From assembly GCA_016292545.1 (NCBI GenBank), contig JAEDIG010000053.1:1-16522 (forward strand): a DNA stretch of 16,522 nucleotides, given 5' to 3'. The DNA comes from Bacteroidaceae bacterium. Lineage in GTDB: Bacteria > Bacteroidota > Bacteroidia > Bacteroidales > Bacteroidaceae. A program made the position numbers and the translations under genes. Position 1 is the first letter of the stretch; each line of letters opens with the position of its first letter. This document shows, in pieces, positions 1 through 7,189 of this stretch. Under the pieces are notes generated by a model that saw nothing but the letters and a program-made list of their open reading frames with translations, was not told where the DNA came from and did not search any database.

Positions 1-681
1 CGTTCTTCCATGTGTTGATGCTCTCGCTCTTCAGCTGCAGGGAGCCCACGAGGCGGATGACATGGTCGATGGGCATGCGGTAGCGTAGCACACCGCTGAT
101 GAGCTTGGCATAGTTCCAGTATTCGGGATTGAACTTTTCGCTCAGTCCTTCCACAGTGGTCTTGTAGCCACGCTTGTTCTCGAACTGGAAGTCATAGCGG
201 CGGTTGCCCTTCTCATCGGTCTGTTTGATGATCTTTCCCTTGGTGACGGTTTTTGGCAGCACAATGCCTTCCTCATCGTCCTGCAGACCGGTGAAGATTT
301 CGTAGGGGTAGCCGCCCAGCAGACCCACAAATGCCACCCACTTCTCCTTGTTGTTCTGGAAGCGCACCACATCGCAGTCGAGCACCTGCGGGCGCACCTC
401 GGTCACTTCGGGCCGCTTGCAGGGGACGGGTTGCTCCTGGGATGCTTTTTTCTTGTCCTTGCCCGACACGGAAATCATCACACCGCTGCGGCTGCCGTCG
501 CGGTAGATGGTGCATCCCTTGCAGCCGCTGCGCCATGCTTCCACATACAGGCGTCCCACCAGTTGCTCATCCACGTCGGCAGGCAGGTTCACGGTGACGC
601 TTATCGAGTGGTCCACCCATTTCTGGATGGCTCCCTGCATCTTCACCTTCATCAGCCAGTCCACATCGTTGGCGAACGGGC
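1..681 (-). pseudogene. nrdJ: Out-of-frame C-terminal part of the class II ribonucleotide reductase, cut by the window edge
   Basis: Reading minus-strand codons whose lowest base is position 2 modulo 3 gives a continuous reductase C-terminal sequence from about 675 to the left edge. It starts ANDVDWLMKVKMQGAIQKW, passes the typical CKGCTIYRDGSRSGV, and reaches SESINTWKN at the edge. It is the direct continuation of the upstream part but shifted by one base, equivalent to a net loss of 3n+1 nt. The shift lies in about 667-681. The family normally has several residues between the SP of ELVxxSP and NDVDW, which are missing here, so a small deletion is likelier than a one-base error; that comparison is from memory. 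Everything else in this segment is intact, so the break is recent or an assembly artefact. The true C-terminus, with the terminal redox cysteines, lies beyond the window. Confidence 0.85.
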
Positions 682-2394
682 CACCAGTTCGTCGATTTCC
701 TCCTGGGTGTAGCGTTTGGTCGTGTCCATGCCGTTGGCTTGCATCCATTTGATGAACTGATGATGATAGACGATATATTCTTCAAAGCTGTCGCCCACTT
801 CGTCCACATAGTCCACATGCACGGCCTCGTCGCCGGGATTCACCTTGCGGCGACGCTTGTATACGGGCATGAACACGGGTTCTATGCCGCTGGTGGTCTG
901 GGTCATCAGGCTGGTGGTGCCGGTGGAGGCGATGGTGAGGCAGGCAATGTTGCGGCGGCCATATTTGGTCATGTCCTCGTAGAGCTGCGGGTCGGCCTCG
1001 CGGATGCGCTGCATGAAGGGGTTGTCCTTTTCACGCCCGGCATCGTATACGGCAAAGGCACCGCGCTCGCGAGCCATCTCTACCGATGAACGGTAGGCAT
1101 TCAAGGCCAGGGTCTTCTGGATTTCCACGGCAAAGTCGGTGGCTTCCTGTGTGCCGTAGCGCAGTCCCATGGCGGCAATCATGTCGCCTTCGGCTGTGAT
1201 GCCCACACCCGTGCGGCGTCCCATGCCGCTCTTGCGTTTGATTTTCTCCCACAGGTGGCGTTCGGCACCCTTCACCTCCTCGCTCTGCGGATCCTGGTCC
1301 ACCTTTTCCAGAATCATGTCAATCTTTTCCATCTCCATGTCCACGATGTCGTCCATGATGCGCTGGGCGGCCATGACATGGCGGCGGAACAGGTCGAAGT
1401 CGAAGCGGGCCTGGGGTGTGAACGGGTCAACGACGTAGGAATATAGATTGATGCAAAGCAGGCGGCAGGAGTCGTAGGGGCAGAGCGGAATCTCTCCGCA
1501 GGGGTTGGTGGACACCGTGCGGAAGCCCAGGTCGGCATAGCAGTCGGGAAGGCTCTCGCGCAGGATGGTGTCCCAGAACAGCACCCCGGGTTCCGCGCTC
1601 TTCCAGGCGTTGTGTACAATTTTGTTCCACAGGGTCCTGGCGCTAATCTCCTTCTTGTACATGGGATCGGCTGCATCGATGGGGAACTGCTGCACGTATG
1701 GCTTGTTGTCTACTGCGGCCTGCATGAAGGCATCGTCGATTTTCACCGACACGTTGGCTCCCGTCACCTTTCCTTCTGTCATCTTGGCATCGATGAATGT
1801 TTCCGAGTCGGGGTGCTTGATGCTCACCGACAGCATCAGCGCACCGCGGCGGCCGTCCTGTGCCACTTCGCGTGTGGAGTTGCTGTAGCGTTCCATAAAA
1901 GGCACCAGTCCTGTGGAGGTGAGGGCGGAGTTGTTGACGGGCGAGCCTTTGGGGCGGATGTGGGACAGGTCGTGGCCCACGCCCCCCCTGCGCTTCATCA
2001 GCTGCACCTGTTCCTCGTCGATGCGCATGATGGCACCATACGAGTCAGCGTCGCCTTCCAGGCCAATGACGAAGCAGTTGCTCAGCGAGGCTATCTGGTA
2101 GTTGTTGCCGATGCCGGTCATGGGGCTGCCTGCAGGCACGATGTAGCGGAAGTGGTCGAGCAGGGCAAACACCTCGTCGGCGCTCATGGGGTTGGGGTAC
2201 TTCTGCTCGATGCGTGCCACTTCGTTGGCGATGCGCCAGTGCATGTCTTCTGGCGACTTTTCATAGATGTTGCCGAAACTGTCTTTCATCGCGTATTTGT
2301 TCACCCATACGCGTGCGGCCAGCTCGTCTCCTTCAAAATACTTCAGCGAGGCCTGATATGCCTCATCATGAGAGTATATACTGTGGGGTTCCAT
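652..2394 (-). CDS. nrdJ: Adenosylcobalamin-dependent (class II) ribonucleotide reductase, N-terminal two thirds, ended by a frameshift
   Basis: Class II ribonucleotide reductases reduce ribonucleotides to deoxyribonucleotides in the cytoplasm, using adenosylcobalamin to make a thiyl radical. Visible family marks are SLSNCFVIG (about 103-111, the N-terminal redox cysteine C107), RRGGVGHDLSHIRP (about 135-148) and STNPCGEIPLCPYDSC (about 295-310), with radical cysteine C299 and glutamate E301. The ATG at 2394 gives an N-terminus typical of the family. The frame reads well to ELVARSP, then gives five unrelated residues and TGA at 652-654. The expected continuation is in another frame to the left (separate entry), so this is a frameshifted gene, not a short family member. 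The 124-nt leader has only a weak -7 box and no riboswitch. It sits directly downstream of the B12 uptake genes, which supply its cofactor. The family call is very secure; nrdJ versus nrdZ naming is a convention. Confidence 0.93.
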   Translation of the reverse strand: MEPHSIYSHDEAYQASLKYFEGDELAARVWVNKYAMKDSFGNIYEKSPEDMHWRIANEVARIEQKYPNPMSADEVFALLDHFRYIVPAGSPMTGIGNNYQIASLSNCFVIGLEGDADSYGAIMRIDEEQVQLMKRRGGVGHDLSHIRPKGSPVNNSALTSTGLVPFMERYSNSTREVAQDGRRGALMLSVSIKHPDSETFIDAKMTEGKVTGANVSVKIDDAFMQAAVDNKPYVQQFPIDAADPMYKKEISARTLWNKIVHNAWKSAEPGVLFWDTILRESLPDCYADLGFRTVSTNPCGEIPLCPYDSCRLLCINLYSYVVDPFTPQARFDFDLFRRHVMAAQRIMDDIVDMEMEKIDMILEKVDQDPQSEEVKGAERHLWEKIKRKSGMGRRTGVGITAEGDMIAAMGLRYGTQEATDFAVEIQKTLALNAYRSSVEMARERGAFAVYDAGREKDNPFMQRIREADPQLYEDMTKYGRRNIACLTIASTGTTSLMTQTTSGIEPVFMPVYKRRRKVNPGDEAVHVDYVDEVGDSFEEYIVYHHQFIKWMQANGMDTTKRYTQEEIDELVARSPTMWTG

Positions 2395-2451
2395 ATAGTG
2401 TTTGTTGTATTTATGATGTCAAATGCGGTTCACAAACCTTGTAACGGTGGG

Positions 2452-2459
2452 CAAAATTA
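2452..2459 (-). promoter_or_regulatory. Possible -7 promoter element (TAATTTTG) for the ribonucleotide reductase
   Basis: The minus strand reads TAATTTTG here, matching the Bacteroidetes -7 consensus TAnnTTTG, about 58 nt before the reductase ATG. No TTTG lies 19-21 nt further upstream, so only half of the promoter pattern is present. The 124-nt gap is too short for a cobalamin riboswitch and none of its conserved boxes is seen. Confidence 0.35.
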
Positions 2460-2518
2460 CGCAAAAAAGACGAGATTCTCCTCATTAATGTGAGAAAAAT
2501 ATGCTGCGTGTGCCAAAA

Positions 2519-3283
2519 TCACGGCTCCTTGTTGAGCAGGAAAACGCGGTGCGCGGCATCGTAGCGTGCGTCTACTTCGCTGAAAAAGCGAGCGATATTG
2601 CCGCCCTGGCTCAGTTCGGCGGGAGTGCCGGTTTCCAATCCATCACCGGACAGCAGCCACAGAAGGTCGCTGCTTTGGATGGCCAGTTCCACGTCGTGGG
2701 TGCTCAGGAATATGGTCTTTTGCATCTCGTGGGCCAGCGAGGCAAGGATGCGCATCAGTTCCACCTTGCTCTGGAAATCCAGAAAGGCTGTGGGCTCATC
2801 CAGCAGAATGATGGGGGTGTCCTGTGCCAATGCCTTGGCAATGAGTGCCTTTTGTCGTTCTCCATCGCTGAGGGTGTGGATGGGGCGGTGCGCCAGTGGA
2901 GTGATGCCTACAGTGTGGATGGCCTGCTCCACGGCTTCCTGGTCGGCAGGTGTGAGGTTTCCCCAGAAACCTGTGTGCGGGCATCTTCCCAGGGCCACGA
3001 GGTCGGTCACGTTCATGCCTGCCACATCAATGCGCTCGGTGAGCACGATGCTCACCAGCCGGCTCATGGCTGTGCGCGAGAGTTGTCTGGTGTCGTGGCC
3101 GTCGATGGTCACCTGGCCACCCAGTGCGGGCTGGAATCCTGCCAGGGTGCGCAGGAGCGTGCTCTTGCCCACACCGTTGCGTCCCAGCAGGCTCACCAGT
3201 TTTCCCTTGGGCAGACGGGCGTTAATGTTGCGGGCTACAACCTTGTGGTCGTAGCCCGTAGATAGTTGAGTGAGTGTAATCAT
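2519..3283 (-). CDS. btuD: Cobalamin ABC importer ATP-binding protein (BtuD/FecE family)
   Basis: This 254-residue cytoplasmic ATPase should power the BtuC-like permease encoded at 5019-6029. The nucleotide-binding motifs are all visible: Walker A GRNGVGKST (34-42), signature LSDGERQK (138-145), Walker B IILLDEP (158-164) and the H-loop STHD with H196. The signature has D where many ABC proteins have G. The Q-loop region reads SIVLTERID with no obvious glutamine. Length and arrangement fit the FecE/BtuD group. The ATG (3281-3283) shares one base with the TAA of the GH20 gene before it, so the two are probably translationally coupled. Cobalamin as substrate is inferred from the riboswitch and the BtuG/BtuH/BtuB genes upstream; the sequence alone would also fit heme or siderophore uptake. 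It is separated from its permease gene by the 1.6-kb GH20 gene. Confidence 0.88.
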   Translation of the reverse strand: MITLTQLSTGYDHKVVARNINARLPKGKLVSLLGRNGVGKSTLLRTLAGFQPALGGQVTIDGHDTRQLSRTAMSRLVSIVLTERIDVAGMNVTDLVALGRCPHTGFWGNLTPADQEAVEQAIHTVGITPLAHRPIHTLSDGERQKALIAKALAQDTPIILLDEPTAFLDFQSKVELMRILASLAHEMQKTIFLSTHDVELAIQSSDLLWLLSGDGLETGTPAELSQGGNIARFFSEVDARYDAAHRVFLLNKEP

Positions 3284-4884
3284 TATTCCTGGCTGGTGCA
3301 GAACTTGTAGCCAAGCTTGCGGTAGGTCTTCTTCAGCTCCTCCAGCCGGCCGGTGAACTGCTCAAAGTTCTTCTGGTCCTTCTGCAGCCATTGCACTTCG
3401 CTCATGGCAGCCAGTCGGGGCAGAAGCATGTATTCCACATGGTCGGGGCTCACTACATATTCCGTCCACAGGTTACACTGTGCGCCCAGGATGTACTTGC
3501 CTTCTTCCTCGCTCAGTTCGGCGGGCACGGGCTCCATGTCGTACACTTTGCTCACGGGCAGGTAACCACCGATGGCCTTGGGCTGTGCATGCTGGTTCTT
3601 GAGCTGGTAGTAGTCGATATAGCAGTTGTTGGTGGGGGTCATGATCACGCGGTGGTGCTGCTTGGCAGCCTCGATGCCTCCCTCGTAGCCGCGCCACGAC
3701 ATCACGGTGGCGTTTTCGCTCAATCCGCCTTCGAGGGTTTCGTCCCATCCAATCAGTTCACGGTTCCTTTCCTGCAGGAACTTCTCCACTTCCTTATTAA
3801 TAAAGGTCTGCAGCTGTGCTTCCTTCGTCAGTCCCAGTTCCTTCATCTTGGCTTGGCACTTGGGGCAGGCCTTCCAGCGGTCGCGTGGGCTTTCGTCGCC
3901 ACCGATGTGGATGAACTTGCTGGGGAATACCTCGCAGATTTCGCCTAGCACCTTCTTGATGAACTCCATGGTCTTGGGATTGCCGGCACAGAGCACATCG
4001 GGGTCCACACCCCAGTATGGACGCACGAAATACGGGCCTCCCGTGCAGCCCAGTTCGGGGTATACGCTCAGGGCGGCTACCATGTGGCCGGGCAGGTCAA
4101 TCTCGGGGATGATGGTGATGTAGCGCTCGGCGGCATAGTCTACCAGCTGCTTTATCTCGGCCTGGGTGTAGTAGCCTTCTTCGGGGGTGTCGTCGTAGAT
4201 GGTGTTGTCAGCATCCCAAAGACCCACGTTGTTGCCCACGATGGTGTAGGGGCGGTAGCTTCCCTTCTTGGCCAGTTCGGGCAGTGCGCGCACCTCGAAG
4301 CGCCAGCCCTGGTCGTCGGTCAGATGCCAGTGGAACTTGTTGATTCCGTGCAGGGCCAGAATGTCGATATAGGTCTTGATGAACTCCACGGGGAAATAGT
4401 GGCGTGCGCAGTCGAGCATACAGCCACGGTATTCAAAACGTGGTTCGGCGGCTACTGTGGCCCAGGGCAGTGCAATGGTGTCGCCCTGCTCGTTGGCTAC
4501 GCTCTTGCGCAGGGTCTGTATGCCGTAGAACACACCGCTCTCGCTGGCACCCTGGATGGTGACGCCTTTCTTGTCCACCGTAATGCAATAGGCATCGGGA
4601 TTCTCGCTTTTCAGGCCCAGGGAGAGGGTCACGGCCAGACCTTTGGCCTTCTTCTCATAGGCTTGCGGGGTCAGACCCAGATATTCGCGGGCAAACTCGG
4701 CGTTGCGCTTCATCTGGGCATTGTCGGCGGGGTAGCCCACGGTCTGTCCCTTAATCAGTGGGGTGGTTTTGCCGCTTTCATCCAGCTGGATGGTCTGTGG
4801 CAGGGGCACCACTTGGTAATTCACTTCGGCCATGGCACCTAAGCTGAAGGCTGCGGCGGCCAGAAAGAGGTTCATTCTTTTCAT
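3283..4884 (-). CDS. Secreted GH20 beta-N-acetylhexosaminidase
   Basis: GH20 enzymes remove terminal beta-linked N-acetylglucosamine or N-acetylgalactosamine from glycans by substrate-assisted catalysis. The 533-residue protein has a signal peptide (residues 1-19, likely cut after GAMA), an N-terminal GH20b-like domain (about 22-145) and a catalytic barrel from about 150. Barrel marks are KFHWHLTDDQGWR (183-195), EIDLPGH (261-267) and HIGGDE (326-331), where D330 and E331 are the catalytic pair. A CPKC pair follows at 340-343. There is no lipobox, so a periplasmic location is likely. The ATG at 4884 gives the signal peptide directly. The gene sits between the permease and the ATPase of the B12 importer, 134 nt after the former and overlapping the latter by one base. 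A possible -7 box lies upstream. The enzyme class is secure; any link to B12 uptake is unknown. Confidence 0.93.
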   Translation of the reverse strand: MKRMNLFLAAAAFSLGAMAEVNYQVVPLPQTIQLDESGKTTPLIKGQTVGYPADNAQMKRNAEFAREYLGLTPQAYEKKAKGLAVTLSLGLKSENPDAYCITVDKKGVTIQGASESGVFYGIQTLRKSVANEQGDTIALPWATVAAEPRFEYRGCMLDCARHYFPVEFIKTYIDILALHGINKFHWHLTDDQGWRFEVRALPELAKKGSYRPYTIVGNNVGLWDADNTIYDDTPEEGYYTQAEIKQLVDYAAERYITIIPEIDLPGHMVAALSVYPELGCTGGPYFVRPYWGVDPDVLCAGNPKTMEFIKKVLGEICEVFPSKFIHIGGDESPRDRWKACPKCQAKMKELGLTKEAQLQTFINKEVEKFLQERNRELIGWDETLEGGLSENATVMSWRGYEGGIEAAKQHHRVIMTPTNNCYIDYYQLKNQHAQPKAIGGYLPVSKVYDMEPVPAELSEEEGKYILGAQCNLWTEYVVSPDHVEYMLLPRLAAMSEVQWLQKDQKNFEQFTGRLEELKKTYRKLGYKFCTSQE

Positions 4885-4949
4885 GCTGTTATTGTTGTTT
4901 TTGTATGATTATGGTGTCTTCATTGCGGGTGTTTACTGCAACACGTCGG

Positions 4950-4957
4950 CAAAGATA
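4950..4957 (-). promoter_or_regulatory. Possible -7 promoter element (TATCTTTG) for the GH20-btuD pair
   Basis: The minus strand has TATCTTTG, an exact TAnnTTTG match, 65 nt before the GH20 start codon, inside the 134-nt gap after the permease gene. No TTTG occurs at the usual 19-21 nt upstream; the nearest resemblance is a TTTC that is too close. If active, it would let the enzyme and the ATPase be expressed apart from the riboswitch. No terminator hairpin was found in the gap, so read-through from the B12 operon is also possible. Confidence 0.45.
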
Positions 4958-5018
4958 GGCATTTTTTCTGAAACCCACGGCCTTTTCCCCTCTTTTTTTG
5001 CATTCCTGTCCTCTGCAC

Positions 5019-6029
5019 TCATTTCCTGTGCAGGATTACGTATAGGATGACAGGCGCACCAATGAGGGGGGTGATGACATTGATGGGCAGCAGCGTGCCG
5101 TCGGAGGGGAGGGTGCAGAGCAGGTTGCAGAGCAGAGTGAGGCATGCTCCTGTGAGCATGCAGGCGGGCATGAGTGTCCTGTGGTTGCTCGTGCGCATGG
5201 TCATGCGAGCCAGATGGGGTACGGCCAGTCCCAGGAAGGAGATGGGGCCGCAGAAGGCTGTGGTGGTGGCGGTGAGCAGTCCGGTGCAGCAGAGCAGCAG
5301 GTTGCGGGTGGCCTGGATGCGGATGCCCAGGCTGGCGGCATAGCGGTCGCCCAAGAGCAACGCATTGAGGGGCTTCACCAGCAACAGGCTCAACGCCAGT
5401 CCTGTGCCACACAAGCCGCCGAAGAGCGGAAGGCGGTCGGCCGACACGCCACTGAACGTGCCCATTCCCCACATCACGAACGAATGCACGCCCTCTTCGG
5501 TGGCCGAGTAGTTGAGCAGGCTGATGACGGCACTGGTGAGATGGCTGATGATGACACCTGTGATGAGCAGCATCACAGCGCTGTGGAGCCAGCGCGAGAG
5601 CACCAGCAGCAGGGCCATGATGCCCAGTGCGCCTGCCATGGCGGCCACAATCACCAGCATGAATCCGCCCACAGCCATTCCGCCCACCGACACACCGCTG
5701 CCCATGCACAGCATCACAATGGCCACGCCCAGGTTGGCACCGGCATCAATGCCCAGTATCGACGGACCTGCCAGTGGATTGCGGAAGGCGGTCTGCAGCA
5801 ACAGGCCGCATGTGCTCAAGGCGGCTCCGCAGAGCAGGGCGGTGACCATTTGCGGAATGCGGTTCTCCCACACGATGAAATGCCATGCAGGATGGTCGGC
5901 CAACTCCTTTCCGCGTAGTATCTGCCAAATGGCTGACGCGGGGATGGACACACTCCCCCATACAATGTTGGCCGCAGCCAGCATGGCCAATGCAAGAATC
6001 AGCAGAAGAAAGATTCCCTTCCTCTTCAT
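5019..6029 (-). CDS. btuC: Cobalamin ABC importer permease (BtuC/FecCD family)
   Basis: This is a 336-residue inner-membrane permease, close to the usual FecCD length, made largely of hydrophobic helices. Family marks are ALLCGAALSTCGLLLQTAFR followed by NPLAGP (64-89) and GPISFLGLAVPHLAR (261-275). The open frame extends upstream to 6287, but ATG 6029 is the better start. It follows a strong ribosome-binding sequence (GGAGGAGG) embedded in the last codons of the btuF-like gene, overlaps that gene's stop as ATGA, and begins directly with a charged N-terminus and first membrane helix (about 5-25). The partner binding protein is the gene before it, and the ATPase lies 1.7 kb downstream behind the GH20 gene. 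The cobalamin assignment comes from the operon. Confidence 0.92.
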   Translation of the reverse strand: MKRKGIFLLLILALAMLAAANIVWGSVSIPASAIWQILRGKELADHPAWHFIVWENRIPQMVTALLCGAALSTCGLLLQTAFRNPLAGPSILGIDAGANLGVAIVMLCMGSGVSVGGMAVGGFMLVIVAAMAGALGIMALLLVLSRWLHSAVMLLITGVIISHLTSAVISLLNYSATEEGVHSFVMWGMGTFSGVSADRLPLFGGLCGTGLALSLLLVKPLNALLLGDRYAASLGIRIQATRNLLLCCTGLLTATTTAFCGPISFLGLAVPHLARMTMRTSNHRTLMPACMLTGACLTLLCNLLCTLPSDGTLLPINVITPLIGAPVILYVILHRK

Positions 6030-7189
6030 CGCTTCCTCCTCCTGAATAGTGGAACCCGGAGGGAATCCTCCGGCTGGAAATACCTCCGTTCGGCTTTTAT
6101 GCCCATTTCGGGGTGAAAGATGGATATCAGGTTCTCCAGCAGCCCGTCGGGGTGGAAGGGCGTTTCCTCGTAGTACTTCTTCTGGCTGGTGTCGCAGAGC
6201 CACATCTGCGCTTTCAGCAATTGTAGCGAGGGGTTGTCGGCCTCCAGCTGCGCCCTGTCGATGGGACCGTGGTGCTTCACAATCCATACCTGTGCATCGA
6301 CGGCTTTTTCTATCACGTGTTCCACGCTCAGAGTGACGCTGCCCGCCGACTGTATGTCGGCAAAGGCATACTTGCCGCCGGCATCTTCATACAACCGTCC
6401 CATCGTGCTGCGCCCGCCTGCCACATACCATTTGCCGTTTTGCGGCAGTTCGCTCACCACCAGCGGCTGTTGCCGCGTGCGTGCGGCCATGGCGCAAAGT
6501 GCGTTGTACCGGCTTGAAATGGCATTGAACAGACTGTCAGCCAGTTCGCCGCATCCCACCAGCCGCCCATAGAAGCGCATCCATTCGGCACGTCCCAGAG
6601 GCGACTGCTCCATGTAGTCGGCACATTCGATGAGCGGTATGCCCAGACGCTCCAGCCGTCCGTAGCCTCCGCTGTGTTCAAACGGACTGGGCATGAGGGC
6701 ATCGGGCTTCAGTTCTATGATGCGTTCCAGATTGGGGTCCATGCCGTTGCCCAGATTGGCGATGCGCCCGCTCTTCACACCTTCCTGTACATAAGGCAGA
6801 TTGATGTATTCGGGTTCGCACACGCCGGCCACCGCTTCTGCCCGCCCCAGTTCATCCAGCAGGGCGCAGTGTACGCTGCTGTATGCTCCCACCCGTTCCA
6901 GCGGGGTGCGCACAAGGGTGTATCCCTCCTGTGCAGCAGGCGTTTCTGCCGTTCTGGGCACAAGCTGGTAGCGGTGCAGTGTGCGTGTGGAGTCCCATGG
7001 GTCGCGTATGCTCACCAATGTGGTTTCGCCTGCGGTGGTGATGGTCAGCAGCTTGGCATAGTGGAGCCTGAGGGTGTCTCCCTCTGCCACGCCTTCCACG
7101 TTGTGTGAACGGCTGTGACATGCCGCGAGGGCTGCCAGCATCCCCAGCCACAGCAGGGGGCGTAGTGTTTTCATCATCTTGGTGTTCAT
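6026..7189 (-). CDS. btuF: Cobalamin-binding periplasmic lipoprotein (BtuF/FecB family)
   Basis: This 387-residue protein carries a lipoprotein signal peptide with lipobox LAAC (Cys24), so it is probably anchored in the periplasm. The rest matches the helical-backbone substrate-binding fold used for cobalamin, heme and siderophores: VGVCEPEYINLPYV-like segments, NLERIIELKPDALM (about 153-166), IPLIECADY and PLGRAEWMRFYG. Its job would be to take the corrinoid from the outer-membrane receptor and present it to the BtuC-like permease. The first ATG (7189) directly abuts the TAA of the receptor gene with no spacing; ATGs at residues 5 and 6 are alternative starts. The stop overlaps the permease start as ATGA. 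The fold is secure; the ligand is inferred from the riboswitch and neighbouring genes. Confidence 0.88.
   Translation of the reverse strand: MNTKMMKTLRPLLWLGMLAALAACHSRSHNVEGVAEGDTLRLHYAKLLTITTAGETTLVSIRDPWDSTRTLHRYQLVPRTAETPAAQEGYTLVRTPLERVGAYSSVHCALLDELGRAEAVAGVCEPEYINLPYVQEGVKSGRIANLGNGMDPNLERIIELKPDALMPSPFEHSGGYGRLERLGIPLIECADYMEQSPLGRAEWMRFYGRLVGCGELADSLFNAISSRYNALCAMAARTRQQPLVVSELPQNGKWYVAGGRSTMGRLYEDAGGKYAFADIQSAGSVTLSVEHVIEKAVDAQVWIVKHHGPIDRAQLEADNPSLQLLKAQMWLCDTSQKKYYEETPFHPDGLLENLISIFHPEMGIKAERRYFQPEDSLRVPLFRRRKR

Noticed and set aside
1612..2493. 293-codon plus-strand open frame opposite the ribonucleotide reductase
   Set aside because: It is antisense to a well-supported gene, low-complexity in His/Val/Gly as expected from GC-rich shadow frames, and matches no known family.
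2466..2495. Possible weak terminator after btuD
   Set aside because: A stem of about 6 bp with a wobble and a T-run displaced by about 8 nt is too weak to call.
2395..2518. A second cobalamin riboswitch before the B12-dependent reductase
   Set aside because: The gap is only 124 nt and none of the conserved aptamer boxes is present.
2501..3265. 254-codon plus-strand open frame opposite the ABC ATPase
   Set aside because: It mirrors the ATPase gene almost exactly and lacks any recognisable domain.
4832..5050. Plus-strand 72-codon frame with hydrophobic residues across the GH20 signal peptide and leader
   Set aside because: It overlaps the GH20 signal-peptide codons and promoter region; the hydrophobic run is a T-rich shadow.
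6030..6287. Extended N-terminus of the permease
   Set aside because: The extra residues overlap the btuF-like gene, are not membrane-like, and a strong ribosome-binding site precedes ATG 6029.
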